From positions 248,001 to 312,000 of the forward strand of contig CAVVUF010000002.1 of assembly GCA_963751425.1 (NCBI GenBank): 64,000 nucleotides of DNA, in the 5' to 3' direction. The notes beneath the pieces were generated by a model, which made no database searches, had not been told where the DNA came from, and saw nothing but the letters and a program-made list of their open reading frames with translations. The number at the start of each line of letters is the position of its first letter. Within the stretch, counting starts at the first letter, position 1. Below are positions 7,171 through 18,846 of this stretch, piece after piece. A program made the translations under genes and the position numbers. The stretch comes from CAVVUF01 sp963751425. GTDB taxonomy: Bacteria; Chloroflexota; Anaerolineae; Anaerolineales; UBA4823.

Positions 7171-10100
7171 ATGTCGTTCAATATTCCTGGTTATCAGATC
7201 GCAGAAAAGCTCTCTGAGAATGCCTCTTATCAGATCTATCGCGGCAAACGCAGCCAGGATAGTCTCTCCGTCCTGTTAAAGGTGCTCAACCAGCCTCATC
7301 CGACCGCGCAGGCACTGGCTTCTTTGTGGCAGGAATATGAAATCCTGCGTGGATTGGATTTCCCCGGAGTGGAAAAGATTTGCACCCTCGAAAATCATGA
7401 CCAGGGGTGGATGCTTGTCGTAGAAGATTTTGGTGGGATACCGCTGGATCGGCAGGAAATTACCGGTCGTATGGATCCGGAAGAATTCTTGAACCTGGCC
7501 CTCCAAATGGTCGAAACCCTGGCATACATCCATGCCCACCAGGTTATCCACAAAAATATCTCTCTATCCAATATTTTCTACAATCCTTCCACGCGCCAGG
7601 CCAGGCTGGCGAATTTTGGTGGCGCCTCTTGGATCTCGAAAGAGAAGGTACCCCTTCAAAGCCCCTACAAGCTCGTTGAATTCCTGCCTTATATTTCCCC
7701 AGAGTTGACCGGGCGGATGAATCGCTCTGTCGATTACCGTACCGATTATTATTCCCTGGGGGCTGCCCTATACGAGCTGCTGACCGGGAGGCCACCCTTT
7801 CTTGGAGACACTCCGCTTGAGCTGGTGCATGCCCACCTGGCGGTTTTGCCCGTTCCGCCCTCCTCCAGGGTCGAGCCGTGGAAAGCTTCTCCCGCTGCCT
7901 TCCAGATCATCTCCGCCATTTTACTGAAGCTCCTGGCGAAGAACCCGGAGGAGCGCTACCAGACCCATGGCGCCCTGCGCACTGACCTCCGCCAGTGCCT
8001 GTCCGTTCTTCTGGAACCTTCCTATAAAGAATTGGCAAGGTTAGCCTTTGTCCCTGGACTGGCCGATCGACCGGACGAGCTTAATATCCCGCAGATGGTG
8101 GTAGGCCGGGAACAGGAGACCGCAGTGCTGCTGCAGGCATTCCTGAGGACAATGAACGGGCCGGCGGAGCTGGTTTTAGTCAGCGGGGAGGCTGGGGTTG
8201 GAAAAACCACCCTGGTCAACCAGCTCATTCGTCCGGTTACTGAGCGGATGGGTCTCTTTCTTTACGCAAAATTCGACCAGGCCCGCCAACTGGAAGTCTA
8301 CCATTCTCTGACCGGGGTACTGGAAGATTTCTGCCGGCTGGTTCTATCTGAACCCACACCTTCGTTTAATGACTGGCGAGAGAGGCTCCAGGCTGCGGTG
8401 ACTCCTCATGGTCAGCTCCTTATCGAGCTTTGCCCGCAGCTAGAAAAGGTTATTGGCCCTCAGCCCCCGGTCGAACCAATCGATGAAACCTTGACACGCC
8501 TCCGGTTTTACCAGGTTGTGATCCGTTTCCTGCAGGCAGTCTGCAGGCCCGATCATCCGGTGGTGATCTTTCTGGATGACTTGCAGTGGATCAGTCCAGA
8601 CTCGCCCCACCTGTGGCAAAACGTCTTGTCCAATTCTTTGCTTCAGAATCTGCTGGTGGTCGGAGCTTACCGGGATCAATCGGCGGGACCTGAACACCCG
8701 ATTCACCGGTTGGTGGATGAAGTGCAAACAGCCCAAAAAAAGGTTACCCAGCTTCAGCTCCAAAACCTGGAATCATCGATGATCCAGCAGATTGTGGCGG
8801 GTGCCCTGGCATCCGACCCTGCCGAAATTTCCGAATTATTGGAACTGGTTTACCTGAGGACGCAGGGGAATCCCTACTTTTCAAACGAGTTTCTAAAATC
8901 CTTATGTCGAGACAAGCTGCTGACCTTCGATTTAGTCGAGCAAAAATGGCATTGGGATATCAAAGGGATCGAAAAAGAAAGCGCTGCCAGCAATGTCGTT
9001 GACCTATTTATCAATAAGATCCTCAATTTGGAAGAAGAAACTCAAAGAATCCTGCAATATGCAGCTTTAATCGGCAGGCGCTTCGAAACCGCGACCCTGC
9101 TCGCCCTGCTAGGACAGGAAAAAGCTACATCGCTGGCTTACAGCCTGCGGCAGGCGGTGCTGGAAGGCTTGATCTATCCACTGGATGAAAATTATCGCTT
9201 CTTGGGTGGCGAGAACATAGATGATCTCGGAAAAGATCGTTTTGACGCATCTCCCCAATCTCGCAGATTTACTCGAGGAGCAGATCCTTTTTGAGTTTCA
9301 GCATGATCGCATTCAGCAAGCAGCTTTAACCATGCTGGATGAACAGCAGATAAGGAATATCTCCCAGCAGATGGGTTGGCTGCTGTTGGAGAAAGCTGAG
9401 AAGGCAGGCCAGGAAGCCGTGCAGGAGAGTCTCTTCACCATCGTCGATCATCTCGACACAGGCGGTGTCCAGATTGCGGATCCAGCTGCGGCGATCAAAG
9501 TGGCTCAACTCAATCTGCTGGCAAGCAGGCAGGCGCGCCTTGTTGCAGCTTTTGAGGCAGCCTCTCACTACCTTTCCGTTGGTATGCAGCTCCTGCCGGG
9601 GGATAGCTGGCAAGAGCAATACGAACTGACGCTTGACTTATTTACCTCAGGAGCGGAGGTTGCCCTGCTGAACGGCGACCTGCCACGTGCCGAAGCGCTG
9701 GCCTTATCAGCGGAAGCAAATGTCCGCACTGTTTTGGAGAAGGCCAAGATCATGATGATACGGTTGGACATCTACATGATCCAGACGCTGCTCGATCAGG
9801 TTATCGATCTTGGGATCACGATCATAAAGATGCTAGGATTTGACCCAGAGATCCAATCGCCGCCCGTCTTGATTCCAGAGCAGGTTATGCAGTTTCCTGC
9901 AATGACCGAACCGCGTGCCCTGGCAGTATCCCGGCTGGACGAGCTGTTGGTATCGGCTGGTTATGCCAGTAATCATCCCAGGTTTGTTCAGATCATCTTT
10001 TTCTATATCAATTTGTTCTCCCAGTTTGGAAATCCGCCTTCGGCAAGTTACATGTACGTCACTTACGCGGTGATTTTGCAGCTCAGCCGGTTCGAACAGA

Positions 10101-13100
10101 TGGAGCAGGGGTGCGAGCTGGGGCGGATGGCCCTGGAGCTGGCTGAGAAGGGTGGGCCCTCAAAGACCCTCTATGCCGTCCGGTATGTGTATTATGGTTT
10201 TGTCCATCATTGGTGGAGACCTGCCAGGGAGTGTATCAGACCACTGTATGAAAGTTTCCAACCTGCGGTGATGCATGGAAATTTGTGGTATTCGATTAGT
10301 ATGCAGGATTTGGCAGCTGAGATCAGTGTATTTGTGGGAATTAATCTCGAGCAGGTGCGGTCAGATCAGACTGAGGCCTTGCGCCGGACCGAAATACTAA
10401 AAAACGCGGGTTATACCCAGAGACTGAGGATTTGGTCTCAAGTGGTATTAAATTTATTAGGCGAGAATGCATCACCCGCAGGAAATTTACGGTGAACTGT
10501 TCGGAGAAGACGAAGCCCATGAGCTAATAGAGGCTAACCAAAACCTGCAATACATATTTTACCTGTATACCGCCCAGGCTTTCCTCAGCCTGCTCTTTCG
10601 TGATCCGCAGCGGGCAGTGGAAAACTCCGCTGCAGCGGAACCACTAAAAATGGCTGCCCGAAATTATCTGATCTATCCTCTCCATCTCTTTATATATTCC
10701 TTGGCGCTGTTATCACCAGGGCTGGATGCCAGCGACCTGGCGAGGCGGCTGGAAAAGGTGGAAGAGAATCTGCGTTTGATGCGTTTGTGGGCCGGATTGG
10801 TGCCAGAAAACTTCTTGCACCAGGTTGAGCTGGTGGAGGCTGAGCAGAGCTCGCTGCCTGGGGCAGGAGCAGCAGGCAGCCGAGGGCTATGAAAAAGCAA
10901 TCCAGGATGCCCGGCAGAATGGCTATATCCATGAGAGCGCCCTGGCGGCAGAGCTGGCGGCTGAATTTTACCTGGCGCAGGGGGATGACCCCGCCGCGAA
11001 AGAGCACTTGCTGACCGCCTACTATTCTTACCAGGACTGGGGGGCGAAGGCGAAGGTGGCGGACTTGGTGAAGCGCTATCCGGAGTGGCTTCCACCGGGA
11101 GAGAGGCTGAAAAGAAAGGAAATCTTCACGAGGCGATGGATGACCAGGGCGAGCTCACCTGGTCAATCGATTTGAATACGATCCTGAAAGCTTCCCTCGA
11201 GCTGGCGCGTGAAACCAACCTGGAGGAGCTGCTGCGTAAGCTGATGTCGTTCTTGATAAAGAATGCTGGCGCGCAAAGTGGGGCGCTTGTTTTGGCCCAA
11301 GAAGATCGCCTGGGGATGAATGACCACTGGGTCCTTGAAATCCAGGGCTCAACGGGTCCCGAGCCAGGTTTTATCTTATCGTCAACGCCGTTGGATGATC
11401 AGGCCAGCCTGGCTGCTGGACCGCAGGTGCCTGTCTCGATCATCAACTATGTCATTAATTCCAAGGCTGACCTGGTGCTGGCGGACGCTTCTGCTGAGCG
11501 GCAGTTCAGCCAGGATGCCTATGTCCAAAGCCAGCGCCCGAAATCGATCCTTTGTGCTCCGCTGCTGAGTCAGGGTTTGCTTAGCGGGGTAATCTACCTG
11601 GAGAATAACCTGACTGCCGGCGCCTTCACCTCTGACCGGCTGGAGGTCGTGCGCCTCATCTCGGGGCAGGCGGCGGTGTCGATTGAGAAGGTCAGGCTGT
11701 ACGAAAACCTGGAAAGGCTGGTGGATGAGCGCACGCGCGCCCTATCTGAGGCGAACCGGAAGCTCAAAGAGGAGATTGAAGAACGCAAACGGGTTGAGGA
11801 AGCCCTGCGTCTCTCCGAAGCACACTACCGCACGGTCTTCGAGAACACCGGCACGGCGATGTGCTTAGTAGACGAGCAGGGGGAAGTCTTGCTGGTCAAT
11901 GATGAGTTTGTGCGCTTGACGGGGTATTCTAGAGAAGTGCTGGAAAACAAATTCCAGGTTCTCGATGTGGTCGCTCCTGTGGATCTGGAGCGGGTTCGCC
12001 AAATTCGACAATCCCGGCTGGAGGATCCTGATCGAGCGATCAATAGTTATGAGTTCCAGTTGATCGACTGTTCAGGTTTGGAAAAAACAGTTCACAATAC
12101 AGCTGCAGTCCTTCCCGGTTCCCAACTCATCATCATTTCCTTGCTTGATGTCACGCAAACCAAGCAGGTTGAGCTTTCCCTCCAAAAGAGTGAAGCCCTG
12201 TACCGGGCGATCGTCAACATGCAGACGGAAATGGTCTGCCGCTATTTGCCGGACCTGACCTTAACCTTCGCCAACCAGACTTTTTGCGATTTTATGGGTA
12301 AACCTGCCGACCAGCTGATCGGGCAAAGCTTCTTAACCTCGATGCTTAAAGAAGGCCACGGTCGGATGAGAAAAGCAGTCCGGATGATGATGGAACACTC
12401 TGGAGGTACGGAGCTTGACCAGGCTGTTGTCACCTCCAGCGGTGAGCTGCGCTGGCAGCGTTGGCTGCACAGCCCGATCGTAGAAAATGGCCGGGTAGTT
12501 GAATTCCAGGCCGTGGGTTACGACATCTCTGAGCAGAAAACTGCCGAAGATGCCCTGCGCTATAACGAAACCTTGCTTCGCAGAGTGTTGGAGATTTTGC
12601 CGGTTGGGGTTTGGGTCATGGATAAAACTCCCCAGGTCATCTTGGGGAACCCGGAGAGCCAGCGCATCTGGGCTGATGCCAGGTATGTGGAAATGCAGCA
12701 TGGCGATCAGTATTTTGCGTGGCGGGTCGACACAGGCGCGTGGCTGAGTGCTGAAGAATGGGCAGGCAGGCTGGCGATTACCAGAGGGCAGACCACCTTG
12801 GACGAAGAGCTGGAGATCGAAACCTTTGATGGAGACCGCCGGTCCATTCTGAATTCCGCCATACCGCTCGTGATCGAAGGGGAGGGTTTAGTCGGAGCGA
12901 TCGTCGTCAACCAGGACATTACCAGGCGCAAGCACAACGAGGAAGAGCTTCAAAGAGCCCACGATCAGCTATCCACATTGCTGAATATCTCGCAGTCGCT
13001 TGTTTCCACCCTGGATCTGGATCCCTTGCTCAACCTGATTATTGAACAGCTCGGAACCGTTTTGCCCTATGATGCTGCGGCGATCCTGATCCTCGAGCAG

Positions 13101-14096
13101 AGCTTTCTACAGGTTCGGGTCATCCGCGGCCCTTCTTTTCAGCAAAGCCTTTCCCAATATAAAATCCCGATCAATGAACCGACCTTGATTGAGCCGTTAA
13201 TTAATGGAAGAGAGCCTTTTTATATCCCGGACCTTCTCGCCAACGAAGACCTGTTATATAAAATCCAAGATTTTTTGAAGAAGCTGTCTTTCGCTCAATT
13301 CACCACTCCGAGATCCTGGCTGGCTCATCCCTTGATCGCTAAAGATGGTTTTATTGGCATCCTGGTTCTAGCCCACTCTCAACCAGATTACTACTCTCCA
13401 CAATCCCGGATCCTGTCCCAGGCATATGCCAACCAGGTAGCCATTGCCATCCATAATGCTCAGCTCTACGAGCAAGCTGGCAGCCTTGCCACGCTGGAAG
13501 AGCGCAACCGCCTGGCGCGCGAGCTGCATGACTCCGTGGCCCAGGCATTGTACAGCATATCCTTGTTCACCGACGCCATGCGCAGAGCTCTGGAGACGAA
13601 CAGGCTGGAAGTTGCCAAACAGCATCTGGGTGATTTGGTAGAGCTCTCAAAGGAAGCCATGGCCGATATGCGCTTGATGATCTTCGAGCTGCGCCCCCCC
13701 ATCCTGGAAAAAATCGGACTGGTGGCAGCCCTGCAAAGTCGTTTGGATTCAGTTGAGTCCCGGGCTGGCTTCCAGGCGATTTTCCAGGCAGATGGCGAAT
13801 ACCATTTCTCTCCCGAGCAGGAAGGTGAGCTGTATCGCATCGCTCAAGAAGCCCTGAACAATGTGATTAAGCACGCCAAGGCAGGCTGGGTGTTGGTCAA
13901 GCTGGCAGCCGAGCCAGGTATTTTCAGGATGACCATCGAAGATAATGGTGTGGGCTTTGACCTTACTACTGCCGTGCAGTCCGGTGGGCAGGGGCTTCGG
14001 AACATTCGGGAGCGTTCTGATCGCCTCGGTGCTGTTTGCCGGATTGAATCGACCCCAGGCCAGGGAACAAAAATAACCATTGAGGTGAATCAATGA
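7171..14096 (+). CDS. Giant hybrid sensor: pseudokinase / AAA ATPase / TPR-like / GAF-PAS / histidine kinase (four frameshifts)
   Basis: Repaired length is about 2307 residues. Order: protein-kinase-like domain (~1-280), STAND/AAA ATPase with Walker A SGEAGVGKTT (338-347) and Walker B VVIFLDDLQW, a long helical TPR-like region, GAF, three PAS domains joined by coiled coils, a second GAF, then HisKA_3 (ELHDSVAQ, His at 13527-13529) and HATPase_c (EALNNVIKHA, DNGVGFD, GQGLRNIRERS). In the kinase lobe the ATP lysine is present (Lys 37), but the HRD aspartate is Asn 129 (HKN) and the DFG aspartate is Asn 148 (NFG), so it is probably a pseudokinase. The frame breaks near 9240, 10475-10477, 10857-10858 and 11099-11101; each can be repaired by one base in a short run. 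It overlaps the next response regulator by ATGA, so the phosphoryl target is probably that regulator. Confidence 0.85.
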
Positions 14097-14764
14097 CCGA
14101 TCGAAGCGAACCCATCCGCGTTCTAATCGTTGACGATCACACGATCGTCCGTAAAGGTATCAAAGCCCTCCTGGCAGAAACGAGCGATATCCAGGTGGTG
14201 GGAGAAGCCAGCAACGGCCTGGATGCCACCCAGTTGTCCAGGCAGCTCGAACCGGATGTCATTTTGATGGATCTGCTCATGCCGAAGCTGGATGGCATCG
14301 AGGCGACCCGTCAAATTACGGCCCAGCAGCCGCGCACGCATGTGCTGGTGCTGACCAGCTTTGTCGGCGATGATAAAATCTTTCCAGCCATCAAAGCGGG
14401 GGCGTTCGGCTACCTGCTCAAAAACTCGGAACCTTCAGAATTAATCCATTCCATTCGCATGGTTCACCGAGGGGAACCCTCGATGCCGCCGATGATTGCC
14501 CGGAAGATCATGCAAGAAATCCAGGAACAGCCTGCAGTAAAGCCTTATCCAGAGGCTTTGACCCCCCGCGAAGTTGAGGTGCTGCAGCTTCTGGCAAAAG
14601 GACTCTCGAATGAAGAGATCGCTGCCAGGTTGGTGATCTCCGAAGTCACGGTCCGCACGCATATCAGCCATCTCCTGGCGAAATTACACCTGGCAAGCCG
14701 GGTCCAGGCGACCCTGTATGCCCTGCGCGAGGGGATCTCCTCCCTCAGCGATGAAAATGAGTGA
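14093..14764 (+). CDS. NarL/FixJ-family response regulator
   Basis: 223 residues. The receiver domain (~8-125) has the acidic pair in VDDH, the phosphoacceptor Asp 60 (DVILMDLLMP), the Thr/Ser switch and the lysine in LLKNS. A LuxR-type helix-turn-helix follows (~155-215: LTPREVEVLQLLAKGLSNEEIA). The ATG overlaps the stop of the hybrid kinase, so they are co-translated and form a cognate pair of the NarX/NarL or DesK/DesR type. It would act as a DNA-binding activator or repressor when phosphorylated; target genes are not visible here. Confidence 0.93.
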   Translation: MTDRSEPIRVLIVDDHTIVRKGIKALLAETSDIQVVGEASNGLDATQLSRQLEPDVILMDLLMPKLDGIEATRQITAQQPRTHVLVLTSFVGDDKIFPAIKAGAFGYLLKNSEPSELIHSIRMVHRGEPSMPPMIARKIMQEIQEQPAVKPYPEALTPREVEVLQLLAKGLSNEEIAARLVISEVTVRTHISHLLAKLHLASRVQATLYALREGISSLSDENE

Positions 14765-14947
14765 ACCAGGGGGATTTCCCTTTCCACAGTTGTTGATGGC
14801 CGTTTGAAAAACGTTGATCTGGATTTATCTTCATCATCCTTCTGTTGATAAGAAATCAACAGAAGACGGATGACACAAGCTCCGATTATCGGTAAAGTGT
14901 AGCTGTAGAGGTACGCGAACTCTTCGGCTGAACTGAAGGAGAAAAAG

Positions 14948-15652
14948 GTGGTAACGGGCAACCAACCGATCCAGGTACTCATCGTAGATGATCATGCCAT
15001 GGTTCGTAAGGGCATTCGGGCATTGCTGAACGAATATGAAGATATTCGCGTGGTCGGTGAGGCTGCCAATGGCTTTAAAGCGATTGAGCTCACCAGACAA
15101 TTGAACCCCGATGTGATTCTTGTTGACCTGGCTATGCCCGTCATGGATGGGATCGAGGTCATCAAAAAGATCAAGGCCTTCAAACCCAACCAATATATCA
15201 TCGTCCTGACCAGCTATGTGGGGGATGATAAGCTCATCCAGTCCATCAAAGCCGGCGCCATGGGTTATCTCTTAAAAGATGCTCAGCCCGAAGAGCTCGT
15301 TCAGTCGATCCGCACTGTTTACGCCGGAGAGCCCGCTCTCAACCCGGCGGTCGCTTGGAAGTACTTGCGCAAGATGTCTGGCGCAGAAGAACCCCCCAAA
15401 CGCTCGGCAGAGGATCTCTCGGAACGTGAGGTGGAGGTCCTATGCTTGCTTACCCAAGGGAAGACGGATCAGGAAATTGCCAGGCAGTTGGTCCTGACTG
15501 ACGTGACCATCCGCACCCACGTCAGTCGGATTTTGGCAAAGCTAGGCTTAGAAAACCGGGTTCAGGCCGCCTTATACGCCATCCGCTCAGGCATGGTTTC
15601 TCTGGATGAAACTCAAAATAGCCCTCTAGACGAACACTCTGGCGCTTCGTGA
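14948..15652 (+). CDS. Second NarL/FixJ-family response regulator
   Basis: 234 residues from a GTG at 14948, chosen because AAGGAG lies seven bases upstream and the receiver begins at once (QVLIVDDHAMVRKGIRALL). Phosphoacceptor Asp 60 (DVILVDLAMP) is conserved, as is the LuxR helix-turn-helix (LSEREVEVLCLLTQGKTDQEIA). It is clearly a paralogue of the regulator at 14093, with conserved spacing of every key residue. The 183-base gap between them lacks an obvious terminator. One large sensor followed by two receivers suggests branched output or a phosphate sink. Confidence 0.92.
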   Translation: MVTGNQPIQVLIVDDHAMVRKGIRALLNEYEDIRVVGEAANGFKAIELTRQLNPDVILVDLAMPVMDGIEVIKKIKAFKPNQYIIVLTSYVGDDKLIQSIKAGAMGYLLKDAQPEELVQSIRTVYAGEPALNPAVAWKYLRKMSGAEEPPKRSAEDLSEREVEVLCLLTQGKTDQEIARQLVLTDVTIRTHVSRILAKLGLENRVQAALYAIRSGMVSLDETQNSPLDEHSGAS

Positions 15653-15737
15653 GAGGTTTGAATAGTTCCATCGATCGATAGCCCGGGATGGCAGGATGAT
15701 CCGGGTCGAAATACGGTCGATGAAGGAATGACCGGTC

Positions 15738-16627
15738 TTATACCGGAGGCTGTTCCGCAGGGGGCTGGCGCAGGGAGCCGTAGTGCTGTGCGTACAGCCG
15801 GGTAAGAATGGCGCCAAACAGGAAGATTTGCGCAAAATAATAAAATCCGGTCAGCAGGATAACAAAAGAACCGGCAGCTTCAAGAGCTGAAGATAGGCTG
15901 GTACGGCTCAGAAAAAGAGGATCAGCCAGCCCCCCAGGGTTATCAGGGAAGATGCTGCGGCTGCTCCAATCCACACATCTCTCCAGGCAACCTTGACATC
16001 CGGTAACAGCTTATACAGCAGTCCAAATGACAACATCGCTAAAGCGAAGAAGCCAAGCACTGTGAGGGAAGGTTGGAAACCAAGCCGTATGTAGATGGAG
16101 CTTAGCCAGTTTACCAAAACACTGAGAACGGCTGCCGCTACCAGCAGTAGTCCAATGGCAATTACCATCAAGAACGAAAACAAGCGCTGGCGCAGCATCC
16201 GCAGCGTGGCTCCTTGGGCGGGCGTGGGGACTTTCCATACTGTATTAAGAGCGAACTGAATTTGGAAAAAAACGCCCGAGGCTGCCAGCAGCAGGAAGAA
16301 AAAGCTGACCAGGGAAATCAGGAATGTCCCCCCCGTGTTTTTCGGGGTAAGACTCGCCAGCATATCCTGGATAACCTGCGTCACACCGGGTCCCAGAGCA
16401 GCTTCTAAGCGGGTCATAAACCTTTCCATCAAGGCCGCTTGATCGAGAAAGATCCCCGCGATGCTGAAGGCGATATAAATCACCGGCGCAAAAGAAAACA
16501 GCCCAAAATAAGCCAGCGCAGCCGCCAGCTGGGTCGGTCGCTCCGCGATCCAGATGGCGTAGATCTCTTTGAAGAAATCAACGCCAGAAGGGCGACCGTT
16601 TTCTTTTACACCGGTGTTCTTTCCCAC
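15738..16627 (-). CDS. YihY/BrkB-family inner-membrane protein (one frameshift)
   Basis: Repaired length 296 residues, normal for the family. It has an N-terminal amphipathic segment, then six membrane helices with the family features RPTQLAAALAYFGLFSFAPV and, near the end, AAGSFVILLTGFYYFAQIFL. The frame breaks at 15912-15916, a run of five A on the plus strand; six would join WLILF to LSRTSLSS exactly as the family requires. The start is a GTG at 16627. The family was once called RNase BN but is now regarded as a membrane protein of unknown role. It lies 14 bases after the phosphatase at 16642-18679 and is probably co-transcribed with it. Confidence 0.85.
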
Positions 16628-16641
16628 ACCTGAATCCTGGG

Positions 16642-18679
16642 TTAGCTCGTCAGCCCTTTCAGGTTCTGCACCTTTTCGCGCCAGCCGCGCAGCAGGTGGT
16701 GCACATTTTCTGCGCCAACAATGGGGGTACCGTCGTAAGGCAGGGCGGTTGGGCGCACGACGAAGGGATGGTTTTGCGGGCCTCCCAAGCCTCCGTGGTG
16801 GCTGACCTGGTTTTCAAACCCGGCCATCTCTTCGGTGGCTGGGTCATAGACCGTGCTGACCACCAGGTCAGGGCAGTTTGAAAAACTGCTCTCTCGCCGC
16901 AGGTGCATGGCCGCGTTCGGTCCGAAAACCGCCAATGGGTTATTCCCTTCGACCTTATCATCCCTCAGGTAATAGGCCCCGCCCTTCCCGAACACGATAT
17001 CGCCTTGCGTTTCCGACCTGACCAGTACGAAGCCAATCCCTGGATGCTTGGTCAATCCGAGGATCAGCTCTGGGTAAGCCTCTTGGATCTGTTCGAAAGT
17101 CATGCGCTGAGATGTGTCTGTGAAGTAGATCAGCCCGGTGGAGCCGGAGCCAAACACGACCACCTTGGCGCTTTCAGCTTTGGCTTCCAGTTCCGTTTCC
17201 TTTTGAGAGGCAACTTCCACCACGCCATCGGTGGTTGTCCGGCTGGCTAAGGCCTTCCGGACCAGGGCGGCGGTGCGTGACTTTGAGTTGGTCGAACTCG
17301 CTCAGAACGGAGCTCAGGTTGTCCCAGCTTTCGTTATGTACGTCCGAATAGAAGATGTCGCTCTTGACCAGGGATTTGACCAAATTTTCAAGGGTGGTGC
17401 CGTGAGCAGCCTCGAAGGTAGGTCCGATCGTCTGTCCATGGTCGGAGAGAATGACAATATGGTAGGGCCGGGGGGCGATGCTGACAGCGTTCTCGATGCG
17501 GGCAAAGTAGCGGTCAATTTCATGCAGCGCTTCAGAGGCCTCCGGCGCGGTCATACCGGCAAAATGGGACAGGTCATCATAACCCGCATAGAGAGCGTAG
17601 ACCGCCGGCAGCCCGCGCAGGATGTCGCTGATCAAGATATAAGTGACCAGGTCTTGAAGGACAGGTCCCATGAAGCCCCGCAGTAAAGCATAACCTAAAT
17701 TGCGCGCTTTGATGAAATATTTATCTTTCCGTCGCCTTTGTTGAGATGCCTGCCATAATTCTTTGATGATTTCGGTGAAAAACCGTGTGAGCAGCCGGGC
17801 GATCACGTAGGGGGTAAGAATATAAGAATAAAAGCCAGGCCCTCTGCCCCGTTCCCGGTTGCGGATGGTGCTGAAGGTGAGCATGCTTTCGGTGGCGTCG
17901 CCGGAAAACATGTTGCCGCGCGAGGCGCCGCCATCTGAACACAGTCCGTTACCGCGGCTGAGGCGGGCTTCGATGGCTAGGGCATCTTTGGGTTTGCCAG
18001 ACATGATCATGCGCTTCTGCTCCCGGTCCCACCAGCGGTAGGCAGGCACGTCGCTGTTATTCCCGAGCAGGATGCCGGTCTGCATGGCACCGGTCTGGGA
18101 GGAGAAATCGGTCTCCCAGCCCAGGATCTGGTGGCTGCCCTGCTCGATCCAGCGCTTGAGGTTGGGGGCATGCCCTTCATCGATGGCTTTCCGCAGGTAT
18201 TTTTCGCTCAAGCCGTCGATCTCCAGAAAAAGGAAGCCCGGCACATCGGTTTTTTCGGGTTTTCCGTGGCGGGCGACCATTTGGCGTGTGACGCTGCGGT
18301 CGAATTGGGCATCCTCGTCGAGTGATAATAGGCTGCCGAGGATGGCATCGATGATCGCCAACCAAAAGATAATCCAGATTCCAGTGGCAATGTTATCGAC
18401 AGAGACTCCTCTTACCAGGTTGCCAATCACGAGTACAAATAATCCATTCAAGAAGAAGGCGAGCAGCGGGTAAAGCCACCACGGAAGCTGGGGTAAGAAA
18501 CGGATAATCAACCACCGTAGAACAGATTGGATGATACCCAATGAAATTGTGAGGACCACCAGGGCTCTTAAGGAATTTATATGGAAGCCAGAAAGAAGCC
18601 ATTGAAGTATGAAGAGAGTAAATGCATGGACAACAAAGACTATGATCAACTGGACCCATCGACCGCGTGTTAAATTCAT
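16642..18679 (-). CDS. Membrane-anchored alkaline-phosphatase-superfamily enzyme, holin-like N-terminus (one frameshift)
   Basis: Repaired length 678 residues. Residues ~1-130 form four membrane helices like the phage-holin-type domain seen in bacterial membrane proteins. The rest is a type I phosphodiesterase/alkaline-phosphatase-superfamily domain. Metal and nucleophile motifs are present: LEIDGLSEK (Asp), SQTGAMQTG (Thr nucleophile region), YDDLSHFAG (Asp, His), LSDHGQ (Asp, His) and, after the break, LTKHPGIGF (His). The frame breaks near 17272-17273; dropping one base joins LKVTH to AALVRKALAS. A strong GGAGG site precedes the ATG. Substrate is unknown; phosphodiester or phospholipid head groups are possible. 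Confidence 0.85.
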
Positions 18680-18846
18680 CGAATTCCTCCGAAAAATAAT
18701 TTGTATGAACTCAAGTAGTGAATTATACTCCCAAGAACCCTCATTAAACGATAATCTAAAGTTACATTTTCTTTTGAGGCATTACGTAATCGATAAATGG
18801 TCGGTTGTCATCCTCATTCTGTTGGATTACCCGTGTTCAATCAGCC

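Noticed and set aside
7171..14096. Programmed ribosomal frameshifting in the hybrid kinase
   Set aside because: Four breaks in both directions with no shared slippery site or downstream structure; similar breaks occur in many unrelated genes here.
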